Assembly: GCF_000244955.1 (NCBI RefSeq)
Contig: NZ_CM001439.1
Coordinates: 2,942,628-3,006,627 of the forward strand
DNA length: 64,000 nt
Reading direction: 5' to 3'
Source: Saccharomonospora marina XMU15
Lineage (GTDB): Bacteria; Actinomycetota; Actinomycetes; Mycobacteriales; Pseudonocardiaceae
Shown: in pieces, positions 53,022-62,640 of the stretch
How positions within the stretch are numbered: position 1 is the stretch's first letter
Layout: the number at the start of each line of letters is the position of its first letter
Made by a program: the position numbers and the translations under genes
The notes under the pieces: generated by a model
Told to the model about the DNA's origin: nothing
The model's input: the letters and a program-made list of their open reading frames with translations, nothing else
The model's database searches: none

Positions 53022-54032
53022 TCAGTCGTCTGAACGCGCTTCGAGCGCTCCCGCCAGGGCCGAAGCGATGCGGGCGACAGCCCGATCGTCGTCCTGTGCC
53101 AGTTCCCGCAGCGCGCTGCGTGCCCTGGCTCCCGGCAGCTCGACGAGAGCCTGGGTCAGGCGGATCCGCACCGCGGAGTCCGCGTGCGCGGCGAGTTGGT
53201 CGACAAGCGAGCCCGTGATCCAGTCCTGGCATCCGGACTCCAGCGACAGCCTTCCCAGGACTTCGGCCGCCTCGACGTCGTTCCTGCCCGCAAGGACCAG
53301 GTCGACGAGCGTCGGCACGGCAGCGGTCTCGCCACGCCTGCCCAATGCCAGCGCGGCACGCGCGCGCACTGTCGTGTCCGAGTCCCCGAGCGCGTCCGTG
53401 AGCACGGCGGTCGACTCGTCACCGGGCAACTGCGCGATGGCGAGGACCGCGCGGCGCCGGATGTCGACGTTCTCCGAATACACCCCGGAGGCAACGCTCG
53501 CCACGCCGGCTCCGCCCGCTCGCGCGAGGGCCCACCGCAGGGCGCCTGCGACATTCGGATCGGATTCACCGAGGACCGCTTTGGCCAGCAGTTCTGCCGG
53601 GACCGGCCGGTCCTCGGCCGGGGCCAGCACGGCCTGCTGCCGGTGTGCCGCGCTGGGCGAGTTGAGTCCGTGCAGCAGTTCGACGGTGCGCAGGACGCCC
53701 TGCCAGCCTGCGGGCGCCGAGGTTTCGATGGCGCGGAGCCGTTCGAGCAGTTCTTGCTCCCGCTTCAGCCTGTCCTCGGTCCGTTCGATGAGGTCGCTGA
53801 TCAGTGTGGCCGGAGCGAAGGAAGGATCCTCCAAGGCCCGGCCGACCTGTCGCAGCGACAACCCCAGGGACCGCAGACCTTCCACGTGGAGGATCCGGCG
53901 AATGTCCGCCTCGCGGTACTCGCGGTAGCCACCCACGGTGCGGCCCGTTGGCCGCACCAGCCCGAGTGAGTCGTAGTGCCTGAGCATCCGGGCACTCACC
54001 CCGCAGCGGCGTGCCACCTCGCCGATCAGCAC
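53022..54032 (-). CDS. MerR family regulator with C-terminal HEAT repeats
   Basis: The 336-residue protein starts MLIGEVARRCGVSARMLRHY with a MerR HTH and GGYREYREADIRRILHVEGL. A coiled dimerisation helix (EDRLKREQELLERLRAIE) is followed by about 220 residues of HEAT-like repeats (SDPNVAGALRWALARAGGAG, VDIRRRAVLAIAQLPGDEST, TTVRARAALALGRRGETAAV). This is the known MerR-HEAT combination; HEAT repeats suggest a protein partner or ligand platform. Its start overlaps the stop of the upstream HEAT gene, so the two are co-expressed. Confidence 0.9.
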   Translation of the reverse strand: MLIGEVARRCGVSARMLRHYDSLGLVRPTGRTVGGYREYREADIRRILHVEGLRSLGLSLRQVGRALEDPSFAPATLISDLIERTEDRLKREQELLERLRAIETSAPAGWQGVLRTVELLHGLNSPSAAHRQQAVLAPAEDRPVPAELLAKAVLGESDPNVAGALRWALARAGGAGVASVASGVYSENVDIRRRAVLAIAQLPGDESTAVLTDALGDSDTTVRARAALALGRRGETAAVPTLVDLVLAGRNDVEAAEVLGRLSLESGCQDWITGSLVDQLAAHADSAVRIRLTQALVELPGARARSALRELAQDDDRAVARIASALAGALEARSDD

Positions 54033-54703
54033 GCGGTGCCCCCGACCCGCTGTGAACCGAGCGCCACGACCCGGTTCGCCTCGTCGACGGCCAGGTCGAA
54101 ACCGGCATCCGGGTCGTGCAGCAGCCGCTGTGTGGCACGGGCATGCGCTCGCACCGCCGGGTCGGCGCTGTCCAGTCCTGTCCGCAGGGCGGGCTCGATC
54201 ACATCTTCGAGTGCCACGAGTGCTCGGCTGAGACTCAGTCGCACCTCCCGGTCACCGCGACCCAGTTGCGCGGCCAGTTCCGTGGCCAGCCCCTCCCGTT
54301 CCGCTGCGGGCACGAGGACGACGGCGGCACGCCATGCGCTTCGCGCGACCTCGTCGTCGGGGTCGTGCAGCAACGACCGCGTGATCGCGGGCCACGCCTT
54401 GCTGTCCCCGATCTTGGACAGCGTGTGCAGCGCCTGGCTTCGGGCCTGCGCACGCTGCGAACGCAGCTCGGTGAGGAGTCTGGGCACCGTGCGCTCGGCA
54501 GGCAGCCGGGTCAGCGCCCAGGTGAGCATGTCGCGCACGAAGAAGTCCGGCTCGACCGCGCAGCGTGCCACGAGCGCGTCGACGAAAGCGGGGTCGGCCT
54601 GCGTTCCGGCCGTCAGCGCCGCCTCGAGCCGCGTCGAGCAGTCGCGTGCCCGGTGAGTCCCGGTGTGTCGAGTCGATGGGGACCACCTCCTGCGCCCAGT
54701 CAA
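54026..54703 (-). CDS. HEAT-repeat protein paired with the MerR-HEAT regulator
   Basis: The product (about 225 residues) shows HEAT-like repeats: RLEAALTAGTQADPAFVDAL, DFFVRDMLTWALTRLPAERT, RSQALHTLSKIGDSKAWPAI and LSRALVALEDVIEPALRTG. The N-terminus is uncertain. AGGAGG at 54686-54691 has no ATG/GTG/TTG at proper spacing in this frame, although a neighbouring frame has one; TTG 54703 is the first in-frame option. A small frameshift near the start is possible. It overlaps the MerR-HEAT start. Confidence 0.7.
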   Translation of the reverse strand: MTGRRRWSPSTRHTGTHRARDCSTRLEAALTAGTQADPAFVDALVARCAVEPDFFVRDMLTWALTRLPAERTVPRLLTELRSQRAQARSQALHTLSKIGDSKAWPAITRSLLHDPDDEVARSAWRAAVVLVPAAEREGLATELAAQLGRGDREVRLSLSRALVALEDVIEPALRTGLDSADPAVRAHARATQRLLHDPDAGFDLAVDEANRVVALGSQRVGGTAC

Positions 54704-54707
54704 GACC

Positions 54708-54728
54708 TTGTCACTGTGTCAATGTCAA
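54708..54728 (-). promoter_or_regulatory. Imperfect MerR-type dyad upstream of the HEAT gene
   Basis: Reading the minus strand, TTGACA occurs twice back to back (54728-54723 and 54722-54717). The stretch TTGACACAGTGACAA (54722-54708) forms a dyad of TTG, CAC, GTG and CAA. It sits directly upstream of the HEAT/MerR-HEAT pair, where MerR proteins often bind their own promoter. Confidence 0.45.
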
Positions 54729-54862
54729 GCGTGGCGCGGGCGCTGCTGGACGGCCGAGAAAGCAAAGAAACTCGGAAAGCGGTGTCGGATCGGGGCGGTG
54801 GTGTTCGTAGCAGGGGTGAGGCCGCCAGCAACGGGCGGCGCCAAGGCGAAGGAACCGCGACC

Positions 54863-55003
54863 ATGCAGCTGATAACCATGGCTGAGGTCACCATTGACGG
54901 AGTGATGCACAGAAACGGCACCGCGCCGGATGGGCCCGGGGCAAGGGCGGCCACGAGACCGCGACGTTCATCCGTTTCCGACCGCGCAACCACGCTGTCT
55001 TGA
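54863..55003 (+). pseudogene. Truncated dihydrofolate reductase-family fragment
   Basis: ATG 54863 opens a 46-codon frame: MQLITMAEVTIDGVMHRNG matches the N-terminus of RibD/dihydrofolate reductase-family proteins (typical opening ...TVDGVMQG). After about 24 residues the similarity stops and the frame ends at 55003. DHFR-family genes commonly accompany DGPF/sigma genes, so this may be the remnant of a third gene of that module. Confidence 0.45.
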
Positions 55004-55025
55004 CACCACAGGAGAGGAATCTCAA

Positions 55026-55345
55026 ATGCAGTACCTGGTTTCCGTGATAGATGACAAGAGCAATCCAGGCAGCACGGACAGGCAGCCTGCCATCAGCGCG
55101 TTCAACGAACGACTGATCGCCGAGGGCTACTGGGTTTTCGCGGGAGGTCTCGCGGACACCGACGCGGCTACGGTCGTCGACAACCGGGGCGAGCAGGCAG
55201 TGCTCAGCGACGGGCCTTTCGTGGAGTCGAAGGAGTACCTCGCAGGCGTCTGGGTGTGGGAGGCCCCCGATCTGGACGTGGCGCTCAAGCTCGCCACCGA
55301 GGCGTCGAAGGTCTGCGATCGCAAGATCGAGGTGCGGCCGTTCCT

Positions 55346-55349
<4 letters not shown>
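55026..55349 (+). CDS. YCII-related DGPF-motif protein, second copy
   Basis: The 107-residue protein starts MQYLVSVIDDKSNPGSTDRQ and contains AVLSDGPFVESKEYLAGVWV (DGPF) and ends CDRKIEVRPFL, as the protein at 43419. It is the second DGPF partner in the window. Its TGA overlaps the sigma gene's GTG (GTGA), so translation is coupled. GAGAGGAATC precedes the ATG. Confidence 0.9.
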
Positions 55350-56590
<1,241 letters not shown>

Positions 56591-56703
56591 CGCCCGCGGA
56601 TCGCGACCACCGGATGGCTGCTCATCGGGTCGGTCAGCCGAGCGGAGAACACTGGTCCGATGCAATCGCTACGCGGCTTCGGTGACGTCGCGGCGGACCC
56701 GGT

Positions 56704-57141
56704 TCAGGCGCGCGGCCGGTTGGGGTCGGGATTGGTGACGCGTCCGTCATTGTCCAGGGTGAAGTCCAAAGTGAACCGGACGCTGCCTCGCCATCGCGGC
56801 AGTTCGCGTTGCAGCCCCCGCAGGGTCTCGATCGTCGGTGTGTCACTGATGCCGGACGTGAACCGCCAATCCAGCCCTGACCCAACGACATCGCTGACGA
56901 ACACCATCTCGACAGCCGGCATCACCGGCTGCCACTCCTGAGCTGTCAACGAACCGGTGCGCTCGATCTCCTGTCGGAGTGCCCGAGTCTCGCGTGACAA
57001 CCGCGCGGCGTCTGAGAAGCCCATGGCGACCGCGAGGGCGTCGGTCGGGCGCGCTGGTCCGCCCCAGTCGAGTAGCCCGGCGCGCAGGAGCGCTCGCTTG
57101 CCCTCGTCAACATCAACGGGACTGGGGCCACTGGCGGTCAC
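56704..57141 (-). CDS. Hypothetical protein
   Basis: The product (145 residues) from GTG 57141 (VTASGPSPVDVDEGKRALLR) has a charged helical core (DAARLSRETRALRQEIERTG) and a beta-rich end (VRFTLDFTLDNDGRVTNPDP). No family is recognised; the end resembles small immunity-type proteins only loosely. An open frame continues to 57417 but reads as low-complexity shadow. It is divergent from the zinc-ribbon coiled-coil gene, 333 bases away. Confidence 0.55.
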   Translation of the reverse strand: MTASGPSPVDVDEGKRALLRAGLLDWGGPARPTDALAVAMGFSDAARLSRETRALRQEIERTGSLTAQEWQPVMPAVEMVFVSDVVGSGLDWRFTSGISDTPTIETLRGLQRELPRWRGSVRFTLDFTLDNDGRVTNPDPNRPRA

Positions 57142-57474
57142 GCGCACGTGATCCCACGCCACCTTGCGAGCGCAACGGTGCCAGCTTCGGTGAAGACGGG
57201 CGTCGGCCGGCTGTACCTGGCCGACAGGCTTGTCACAGTCGGCTGGTTGGGATAGCCGCCCGTTGAGCGCGCTGTGGCGGCGTCGAGTGCTAGCTGAGAA
57301 ACGGTGAACCCTCTGCGCGCGTCCGGTGCCGGCTTCCCGAGCCAGGAAGGACAACCCGGTCTGCCTCGCACCGGCGGACCTGGAAGTCATATCCATAATT
57401 CCTGTTATCCATAGCAACTCAGGATTCGCTGACCATCTCGGCAGGTATCAGTATTCAAACTGAAAGACCATGCT
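57142..57474. other. Intergenic region with A/T-rich promoter and direct repeats
   Basis: This 333-base gap between divergent genes has no convincing gene. TATCCATA is repeated at 57390-57397 and 57406-57413 (16-base period). TGCTATGGT at 57471-57479 looks like an extended -10 element. If it drives the downstream gene, translation would begin after it, at the GTG near 57544. These are the only clear low-GC features here. Confidence 0.45.
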
Positions 57475-58749
57475 ATGGTTTCTGAACTGAAACTAGGCAA
57501 CGGCGGAGGCGCTGGTCAGCGCGTGAAAAGGGGTTGGGATTCGGTGACAGGTCAGCACACGGACTCCTCGGAAGCGACCGCCGAAGACACCCGGCGCATC
57601 CCGCCGGCCCGTCGCGGCAGCAGGGACGAGCGAAGGGAGGCAACCGTGCGCGCCCTGGCGGCCGGAGAGCAGGCGTACTGCGCCTACTGCGGCTCACCGT
57701 TGCCCCCACTGCCGCCGAAGGGAGGCAGGCCGACCGCCTACTGCCCCGCCGACGCCGACCGCTACGGCACCTGGGGCGCCAAGACCATCACCTGCGCGAT
57801 GCTGGACGAGCACCGCGAGATCTGGGTCACCGTCTACGGCGCCGACCAGCCCATGACCGAGTTGGATGTGCACGCACTGGACGAACGCCTCACCGCCGCG
57901 CGGACCGTGCTGGACCCGGTGCGCGCGGAGCTCACCGCCCTGCACAACCACGTCACCGGTGAGCTGGCGGCGGCGCTGTCGGCCCGCCGGGTCGCCGAGG
58001 AGCAACGCGACGGCGCTGTCGCGGCGGCCGAAGCCGCTCGCGCCGAGCGCGACCACGCGGCCGCCGAAGCCGAGCGGGCTCGGGAGCAGGCCGCCGATGC
58101 GCGGGAGCGGCAGTCCGCCGCCGAGAAGCAGGCAGGCGAGGCGCTGGCGGAGCGCGACCAGGCGCTGGCAGCTCGCGACGCGGCCAACCGCGAGGCGGAA
58201 GCGGCCCACGCCGACCGCCAGCGTGCGCTCGATCAAGCGGCCGCCGCGCAGCAGCGCATCGCCGAACTACAGGACACCCTCGCAGGCGAGCGTGCCGCCG
58301 CCCTGGAACGGCTGGACCAGCTGCGCCGCGACGAGGAGCAGGCTCGGGTCGAGCTGCGCACAACCCTCACCGAGCAGTGGGAGCAACGCCTGGCGACCCA
58401 GGCCGAACAGTTCACCCGCAGGCAACACGAGATCCAGACCGTGGCCGACCAGCGCATCACCGACCTCACCGAACAACTCACCCGGTCCACCGAGCACTAC
58501 GCGGCCAGCCTTGCCCCGCTGCACGACCAGCTGGCCACCCTGCGGCGCGAGGTCGCCGAGCGATCCAGCGCGGCGGCCAACGCCGCTGACCAACTCGCCC
58601 AACTCCGGCACGACCTGGGCCGGCTCATCGACACCGCAACCGCCGAAGGCACCGACCCCACCACCCATCCCGCCACCGACGATGGTGCACTGCGGCAGCG
58701 CCTGCGGGCACTGCTCGACGCCGGCGCGGAGCGGAGCGACACACCGTAG
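57475..58749 (+). CDS. Zinc-ribbon plus long coiled-coil protein
   Basis: The 424-residue product has a basic N-terminus, then a ribbon-like Cys cluster (YCAYCGSPLPPLPPKGGRPT, AYCPADADRYGTW; about 68-100). A long Ala/Glu/Arg coiled coil follows (about 150-370; RAERDHAAAEAERAREQAAD), with conserved-looking DQRITDLTEQLTRSTEHYAA near the end. KfrA-type or plasmid-partition-like coiled coils look similar, but no specific family is recognised. ATG 57475 opens the frame; GTG 57544 is a possible true start behind AAAAGGGG. Located in accessory DNA. Confidence 0.7.
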   Translation: MVSELKLGNGGGAGQRVKRGWDSVTGQHTDSSEATAEDTRRIPPARRGSRDERREATVRALAAGEQAYCAYCGSPLPPLPPKGGRPTAYCPADADRYGTWGAKTITCAMLDEHREIWVTVYGADQPMTELDVHALDERLTAARTVLDPVRAELTALHNHVTGELAAALSARRVAEEQRDGAVAAAEAARAERDHAAAEAERAREQAADARERQSAAEKQAGEALAERDQALAARDAANREAEAAHADRQRALDQAAAAQQRIAELQDTLAGERAAALERLDQLRRDEEQARVELRTTLTEQWEQRLATQAEQFTRRQHEIQTVADQRITDLTEQLTRSTEHYAASLAPLHDQLATLRREVAERSSAAANAADQLAQLRHDLGRLIDTATAEGTDPTTHPATDDGALRQRLRALLDAGAERSDTP

Positions 58750-58789
58750 CGCCCGCTCGGCATCGCACGGCCTCCCGCCGGACGTGCCA

Positions 58790-59461
58790 TCACAGTTGCC
58801 GCACGCCCTCACCGACGAGCACCACACCGAAGACCAGGAACAGCACCGACATGACGACGGAGTTGTGCTGCCGCAACCAGTCCTTCCAGGTGTCCAGCCT
58901 GGGCCGGGCACGCTCGCCCATCGTGACGACCATGGCCAGCGGTGTGGCCACCCCCAGCACCGCGATCACCGTGAAGACGGTGCCACTGGCCACGCTCTGG
59001 CCCACGGTCAGGTCCGCGCCTGCGATCGAGACGGCGGCACTGAACGCCATCGCGAGATTCTTCGGATTGGCCGCACCCAGCACCAGACCCGTGACGAGGG
59101 ACTTGCCGGGGTGGAACGACGTGATGCCGCCCATCCACGACGGCATGCGTGCTTCCTCCTGCGGACCGGGCCTCGCCCGGAAGCGCCGGACCGCCCCGCC
59201 CAGCAACAGCACACCGAGGACGATCCGCAACCACGCCACACCGGCGGACCCGGCGGTGCCCGCCGACAGGTCCTGTGTGGCCGCGACCGCGGTCAGCGCG
59301 GCGAGCACGCCGCCGACTCCCACCACGGTTCCCAGCAGGTAGGCGGCGCCGTTGAACACCGGGCTCTCGGTGAACAGCAGCAGGATCCCGGCGATCACCA
59401 GCACCGGCGAGATCGTGACGGCGACGGCGAGCGGCAGAAGCTGGCCAATTGCCTCGTTCAC
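58790..59461 (-). CDS. GAP/Sap-family membrane transporter-like protein
   Basis: The 223-residue protein has six hydrophobic segments and the layout of the GAP (GPL/sulfolipid-addressing) family: LAVAVTISPVLVIAGILLLF, YLLGTVVGVGGVLAALTAVA, GKSLVTGLVLGAANPKNLAM and LGVATPLAMVVTMG. Mycobacterial members help move glycolipids to the surface; the cargo here is unknown. GTG 59461 begins MNEAIGQLLP. It is convergent with the coiled-coil gene. Confidence 0.85.
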   Translation of the reverse strand: MNEAIGQLLPLAVAVTISPVLVIAGILLLFTESPVFNGAAYLLGTVVGVGGVLAALTAVAATQDLSAGTAGSAGVAWLRIVLGVLLLGGAVRRFRARPGPQEEARMPSWMGGITSFHPGKSLVTGLVLGAANPKNLAMAFSAAVSIAGADLTVGQSVASGTVFTVIAVLGVATPLAMVVTMGERARPRLDTWKDWLRQHNSVVMSVLFLVFGVVLVGEGVRQL

Positions 59462-59551
59462 ACCCGCCGAGTCTAGGAACCTGTCGCGGTCACCAGTGTC
59501 CGAGGACGACGGTGACACCCGTCCGTGGAGGGTGCTGGCAGGCTTCACGCC

Positions 59552-60106
59552 GTGCTCAACATTCGGATGAACGAGTTGGCGGTCAGAGCTCTCGGGCAGG
59601 CGGGAGCGCAGGCAGCTGTGCCGGTGTCGGAGTTGGCACCCAAGTTGCGGGAGTTGGCGGCCGAAGGCGTCATTCGGCACGGTGCGGCCCTGGCCTTGGC
59701 CCGGCACGCCGGGAAGGCCCCGGAGCCCCGCTCGGGCGGGCGGGACCTGACCGGCTGGGAGTGCGCTACGAGCAGCGTCCACCTGGAGGACATGCTGGAG
59801 GGCATCGTGCCGATCCGTTCGGGATCGGCGGGAGACGGGGAGCCGGTGATCGCTGAGTCCGATCAGGTATTGCTGTTGCGTCACGGGCTCGGCTTCGCCC
59901 TGGAAATCGTCCGGCTTGTCCGCGCACTACCTGAACCCGTCGCGATACGCTGCATTGTCGGCGCGAACAGTACGAACGCGACGTTCAGGTTCCACAGCGC
60001 TCGGGAGGGCGAGTCGTGGCTCAACCCGGATGTGGACACCTACCTGCTCGACAAGTTGATCGTGGTCGACAGCGGGCCCGCCAGCCTTGGCGGGACGCCG
60101 TGGTGA
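59552..60106 (+). CDS. Hypothetical protein
   Basis: The product (184 residues) from GTG 59552 (VLNIRMNELAVRALGQ) is helical at first (ELAPKLRELAAEGVIRHGAA). It then becomes beta-rich (VIAESDQVLLLRHGLGFALE, IRCIVGANSTNATFRFHSAR) and ends YLLDKLIVVDSGPASLGG. No family is recognised. ATG 59567 is another start option. Divergent from the GAP-family gene. Confidence 0.55.
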   Translation: MLNIRMNELAVRALGQAGAQAAVPVSELAPKLRELAAEGVIRHGAALALARHAGKAPEPRSGGRDLTGWECATSSVHLEDMLEGIVPIRSGSAGDGEPVIAESDQVLLLRHGLGFALEIVRLVRALPEPVAIRCIVGANSTNATFRFHSAREGESWLNPDVDTYLLDKLIVVDSGPASLGGTPW

Positions 60107-60392
60107 CGCGTTCCGCCGCGCCTCCCCTCGAATGTCGAGAACCCACTTGAGGAAGTATCCGGGTCAGGCGCTGGTCCGGTCCGTCCCGGCCGCCTCGGGT
60201 CCCGGCCGGTCCCCGCTACCCGCCGTCCCGAGACGATGTCGCGCCGGCCCGGCATCGAGCCGTCGCTTCTCCGGTCCGGTACACCACGTCGGAATCCCGG
60301 AACCCGGCGAGGCCGGGCAGGACCATCATCTCGATCGCCGGCCACTGCCAGGGGTGCCACACAATCCCGGCCCGGGCCGGTCTGTGACACAC

Positions 60393-61019
60393 TCAGGTCC
60401 GCGGTTCCGTGACCGGTTGCCTGAGGATGGTTCGGAGTCGTTCGGGCGCGGTCCTGCGGAAGTCACTGAGATAGATCTCGTGGTGCTTGCCGACCATGCG
60501 TAACCCGTGTCGGGGAATGAAGTCGTGGTGCATCCGCGCCAGCACCTCGGCCTCGGAATCGAAGGAGCCGACGTGCAACGTCTGCACGCAGGTCCCTTCG
60601 GACAGTGTCTCCAGGCGGACCTCGTGCAGGCGCCGCGGGCGGTTCTTGGCCGTGACCTGTTCGGTGGCCGCGACGAACATCTCCTCGTCGGTCCAGTCAG
60701 GCACCATGATCATGAGTGTCCAGTTCCACCTGGATTTGTCGCGGGATGCGGTGAACGTGTCCATGTCCTCGGCCCACCACAGCCCTTCCAGCGGCATGAC
60801 GACGTAGTCGCGCCCGAGAGTCTGTTTGCTGGCGAACTTGAGCTTGTAGGCCAGCGGGTAGAGCGCCTCGATCGCCTGACCGAAGGCCGAGGACGTGTTC
60901 GGATCGCCATGGCCGTCGATCATGAGGTATCGCAGGTCGGGGACGTCGACGATCTCGTAGCGGCCGTTGCGGGCCTGGTAGGCGTCGATCTCTCTCTTGA
61001 AGTCGATCTTGTGCGTCAT
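60393..61019 (-). CDS. GyrI-like small-molecule-binding domain protein
   Basis: The 208-residue protein (MTHKIDFKREIDAYQARNGR) has the GyrI-like SOUL/effector-binding pattern: YEIVDVPDLRYLMIDGHGDP, YPLAYKLKFASKQTLGRDYV, MPLEGLWWAEDMDTFTASRD and VQTLHVGSFDSEAEVLARMH. Such domains bind small drugs or inhibit gyrase when fused to regulators. Its ATG overlaps the stop of the upstream PadR-like gene (ATGA), so it is part of a regulator/effector-binding pair. Confidence 0.85.
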   Translation of the reverse strand: MTHKIDFKREIDAYQARNGRYEIVDVPDLRYLMIDGHGDPNTSSAFGQAIEALYPLAYKLKFASKQTLGRDYVVMPLEGLWWAEDMDTFTASRDKSRWNWTLMIMVPDWTDEEMFVAATEQVTAKNRPRRLHEVRLETLSEGTCVQTLHVGSFDSEAEVLARMHHDFIPRHGLRMVGKHHEIYLSDFRRTAPERLRTILRQPVTEPRT

Positions 61020-61537
61020 CGCCGAACCTCGGCTCGCTGCGCGAGCCATTCCCTTTCCGCCTCCAGCAGGCTCAGTGAGTAGGAGAAGACTTCTCGCGCC
61101 GGTAGCGGGAGGGGTGCCTGTGCCGCCTGAGCTTGCCTCACCGCGGTGATGCGCTGCTCGACCTGCGCGAGCCGATCGCGAAGCGCCCGCGTGTACTGGC
61201 GCTGCGGCAGCAGCCAGAGATTCGACACGCCGACCAGCATCGGGTGCGCGACACGGTGCGGCCCTCGGATGTAGGTGAGCGTGTTCTGCGTAGCCACTTG
61301 CCGCCCCAGGTCCGTGGCCTGGAAGACGCGTCTGGACTTCGGTGCGGCCCGGGAGTCGGTGGTATGGACCAAATCGCGCTTCTCGAGCTTGGCGAGCAGG
61401 TAGTAGATGGAGGAGAACCCGATGTCGGTCCATTGCCGGATGCCACGGCGCTCGATGACCTGCTCGATGTCGTAGCCGTGCCGGGGGCGTTCGATGATCA
61501 GTCCGAGTACCACCAGTTCGGACGGCGTGAGCTCCAC
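61016..61537 (-). CDS. PadR family transcriptional regulator
   Basis: The 173-residue protein starts MELTPSELVVLGLIIERPRH with the PadR winged helix GYDIEQVIERRGIRQWTDIG, FSSIYYLLAKLEKRDLVHTT. A C-terminal helical dimerisation domain contains LRDRLAQVEQRITAVRQAQA. Adjacent GyrI-like protein probably helps sense a ligand. GTG 61537; an 18-bp imperfect palindrome covers the region just upstream and is its likely operator. Confidence 0.9.
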   Translation of the reverse strand: MELTPSELVVLGLIIERPRHGYDIEQVIERRGIRQWTDIGFSSIYYLLAKLEKRDLVHTTDSRAAPKSRRVFQATDLGRQVATQNTLTYIRGPHRVAHPMLVGVSNLWLLPQRQYTRALRDRLAQVEQRITAVRQAQAAQAPLPLPAREVFSYSLSLLEAEREWLAQRAEVRR

Positions 61538-61542
61538 CGCGC

Positions 61543-61560
61543 TATTCTAGCACTGGAATA
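61543..61560. promoter_or_regulatory. Palindrome before the PadR gene
   Basis: TATTCTAGCACTGGAATA has TATTC/GAATA arms and symmetric AG/CT. It is 5 bases upstream of the PadR GTG, an unusually close position that implies a leaderless or short-leader transcript and self-repression. Confidence 0.55.
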
Positions 61561-61848
61561 ACGCTAAGGTTGCTGCCGCAACGGGTGCCTGATGGGCGCC
61601 CCCAGTCGACGCGCGGATCCGCCTCGATGGCCGCGTCGGCGGAGCCGAGCGCGGCGACCCAGGAACGCAGCCGGTGCGGGTGGTTGCGCACGCCCGCACC
61701 GGTGGCCCTTTCGGCAGGAGTGTCGGAATCCGGCTGAAGACCACGGCTCGGGCTGGGAACCCGACGACGCCCTCGCTCGAAGAGGGCGAGCGTGCGCCGG
61801 ACCGATTCTGGCGACGCCGCAGGCTCGAACTGGCTACTGTCGGTCATC

Positions 61849-62517
61849 GTGACCGAACCACAGTTTCTTCGCGATACGCGCGCCTCCTACGACATCCTGG
61901 CCGAAGACTACGCCGAGTGGGCTCGTCCGGAACTGGCGGTCAAGCCGCTGGACCGTGCGATGCTCGGCGGTTTCGCCGAACTCGTGCACGCCGCCGGTTC
62001 CGGGCCGGTCGCCGACATCGGTTGCGGGCCCGGACGCATCACGGTGCACCTTGCCGAGCTGGGGTTGTCCGCGTTCGGGATCGACCTCTCGCCCGCGATG
62101 GTCGCGGTCGCTCGCAGAAGCTATCCCCGACTGTGGTTCGGTGTGGGGTCGATGACGGCCCTCGGGTTGGCGGACGGGAAGCTCGGCGGGGTGGTCGCCT
62201 GGTATTCGATCATCCACGTGCCCAGGCGGTTGTTGCCGGATGTCATGGCCGAGCTCAACCGGGTGCTGGCGCCCGGCGGGTACCTGCAGCTGGCTTTCCA
62301 GGTCGGCGACGGGCTGCTGCACCTCGACGATGCGCTCCAGCACCGGATCTCGCTGGACTTCTACCGCCTGCGCATGGACGACGCGTCCGCGTTGCTGACA
62401 CAGGCCGGGTTCGATGTGCGCGCCACGATGCTGCGCGAGCCCGACGACAACCCGGCGTTTCCGGAGCGGACACCGCAGGGTTTCGTGTTGGCACGCAAGC
62501 ACGGCAGCCGCGGGTGA
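61849..62517 (+). CDS. Class I SAM-dependent methyltransferase
   Basis: The 222-residue protein (VTEPQFLRDTRASYDILAED) has the SAM motif VADIGCGPGRITVHLAELGL (motif I) and FGIDLSPAMVAVARR (motif II). GGVVAWYSIIHVPRRLLPDV and LNRVLAPGGYLQLAFQVGDG are later motifs. It belongs to the Ubie/Methyltransf_25 type acting on small molecules; substrate unknown. GTG 61849 is used because it opens the conserved start after an upstream arbitrary extension. Confidence 0.85.
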   Translation: MTEPQFLRDTRASYDILAEDYAEWARPELAVKPLDRAMLGGFAELVHAAGSGPVADIGCGPGRITVHLAELGLSAFGIDLSPAMVAVARRSYPRLWFGVGSMTALGLADGKLGGVVAWYSIIHVPRRLLPDVMAELNRVLAPGGYLQLAFQVGDGLLHLDDALQHRISLDFYRLRMDDASALLTQAGFDVRATMLREPDDNPAFPERTPQGFVLARKHGSRG

Positions 62518-62567
62518 GAGCACCTCACCCGGCCTGAGGTCGCGCGACCAGCCGTAGCAAAACATAC

Positions 62568-62589
62568 GTATACGCAAGATTGCGTGTAC
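62568..62589. promoter_or_regulatory. Strong palindrome upstream of the TIM-barrel-like gene
   Basis: GTATACGCAA (62568-62577) and TTGCGTGTAC (62580-62589) form 10-bp arms with one mismatch and a 2-base spacer, 52 bases before the GTG at 62641. Additional TACGC motifs adjoin it. Such compact dyads are typical of TetR/GntR-like operators. Confidence 0.6.
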
Positions 62590-62640
62590 GCACTTTTTGT
62601 CGCTACGGTGGTGCCCTCACCGACAGAAGGGACCCCAACC

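Noticed and set aside
60107-60392. Possible small genes between the hypothetical and GyrI-like genes
   Set aside because: Open frames on both strands are low-complexity Arg/Pro shadow.
61542-61847. 101-codon minus-strand open frame before the methyltransferase
   Set aside because: It overlaps the PadR operator and has no recognisable protein features.
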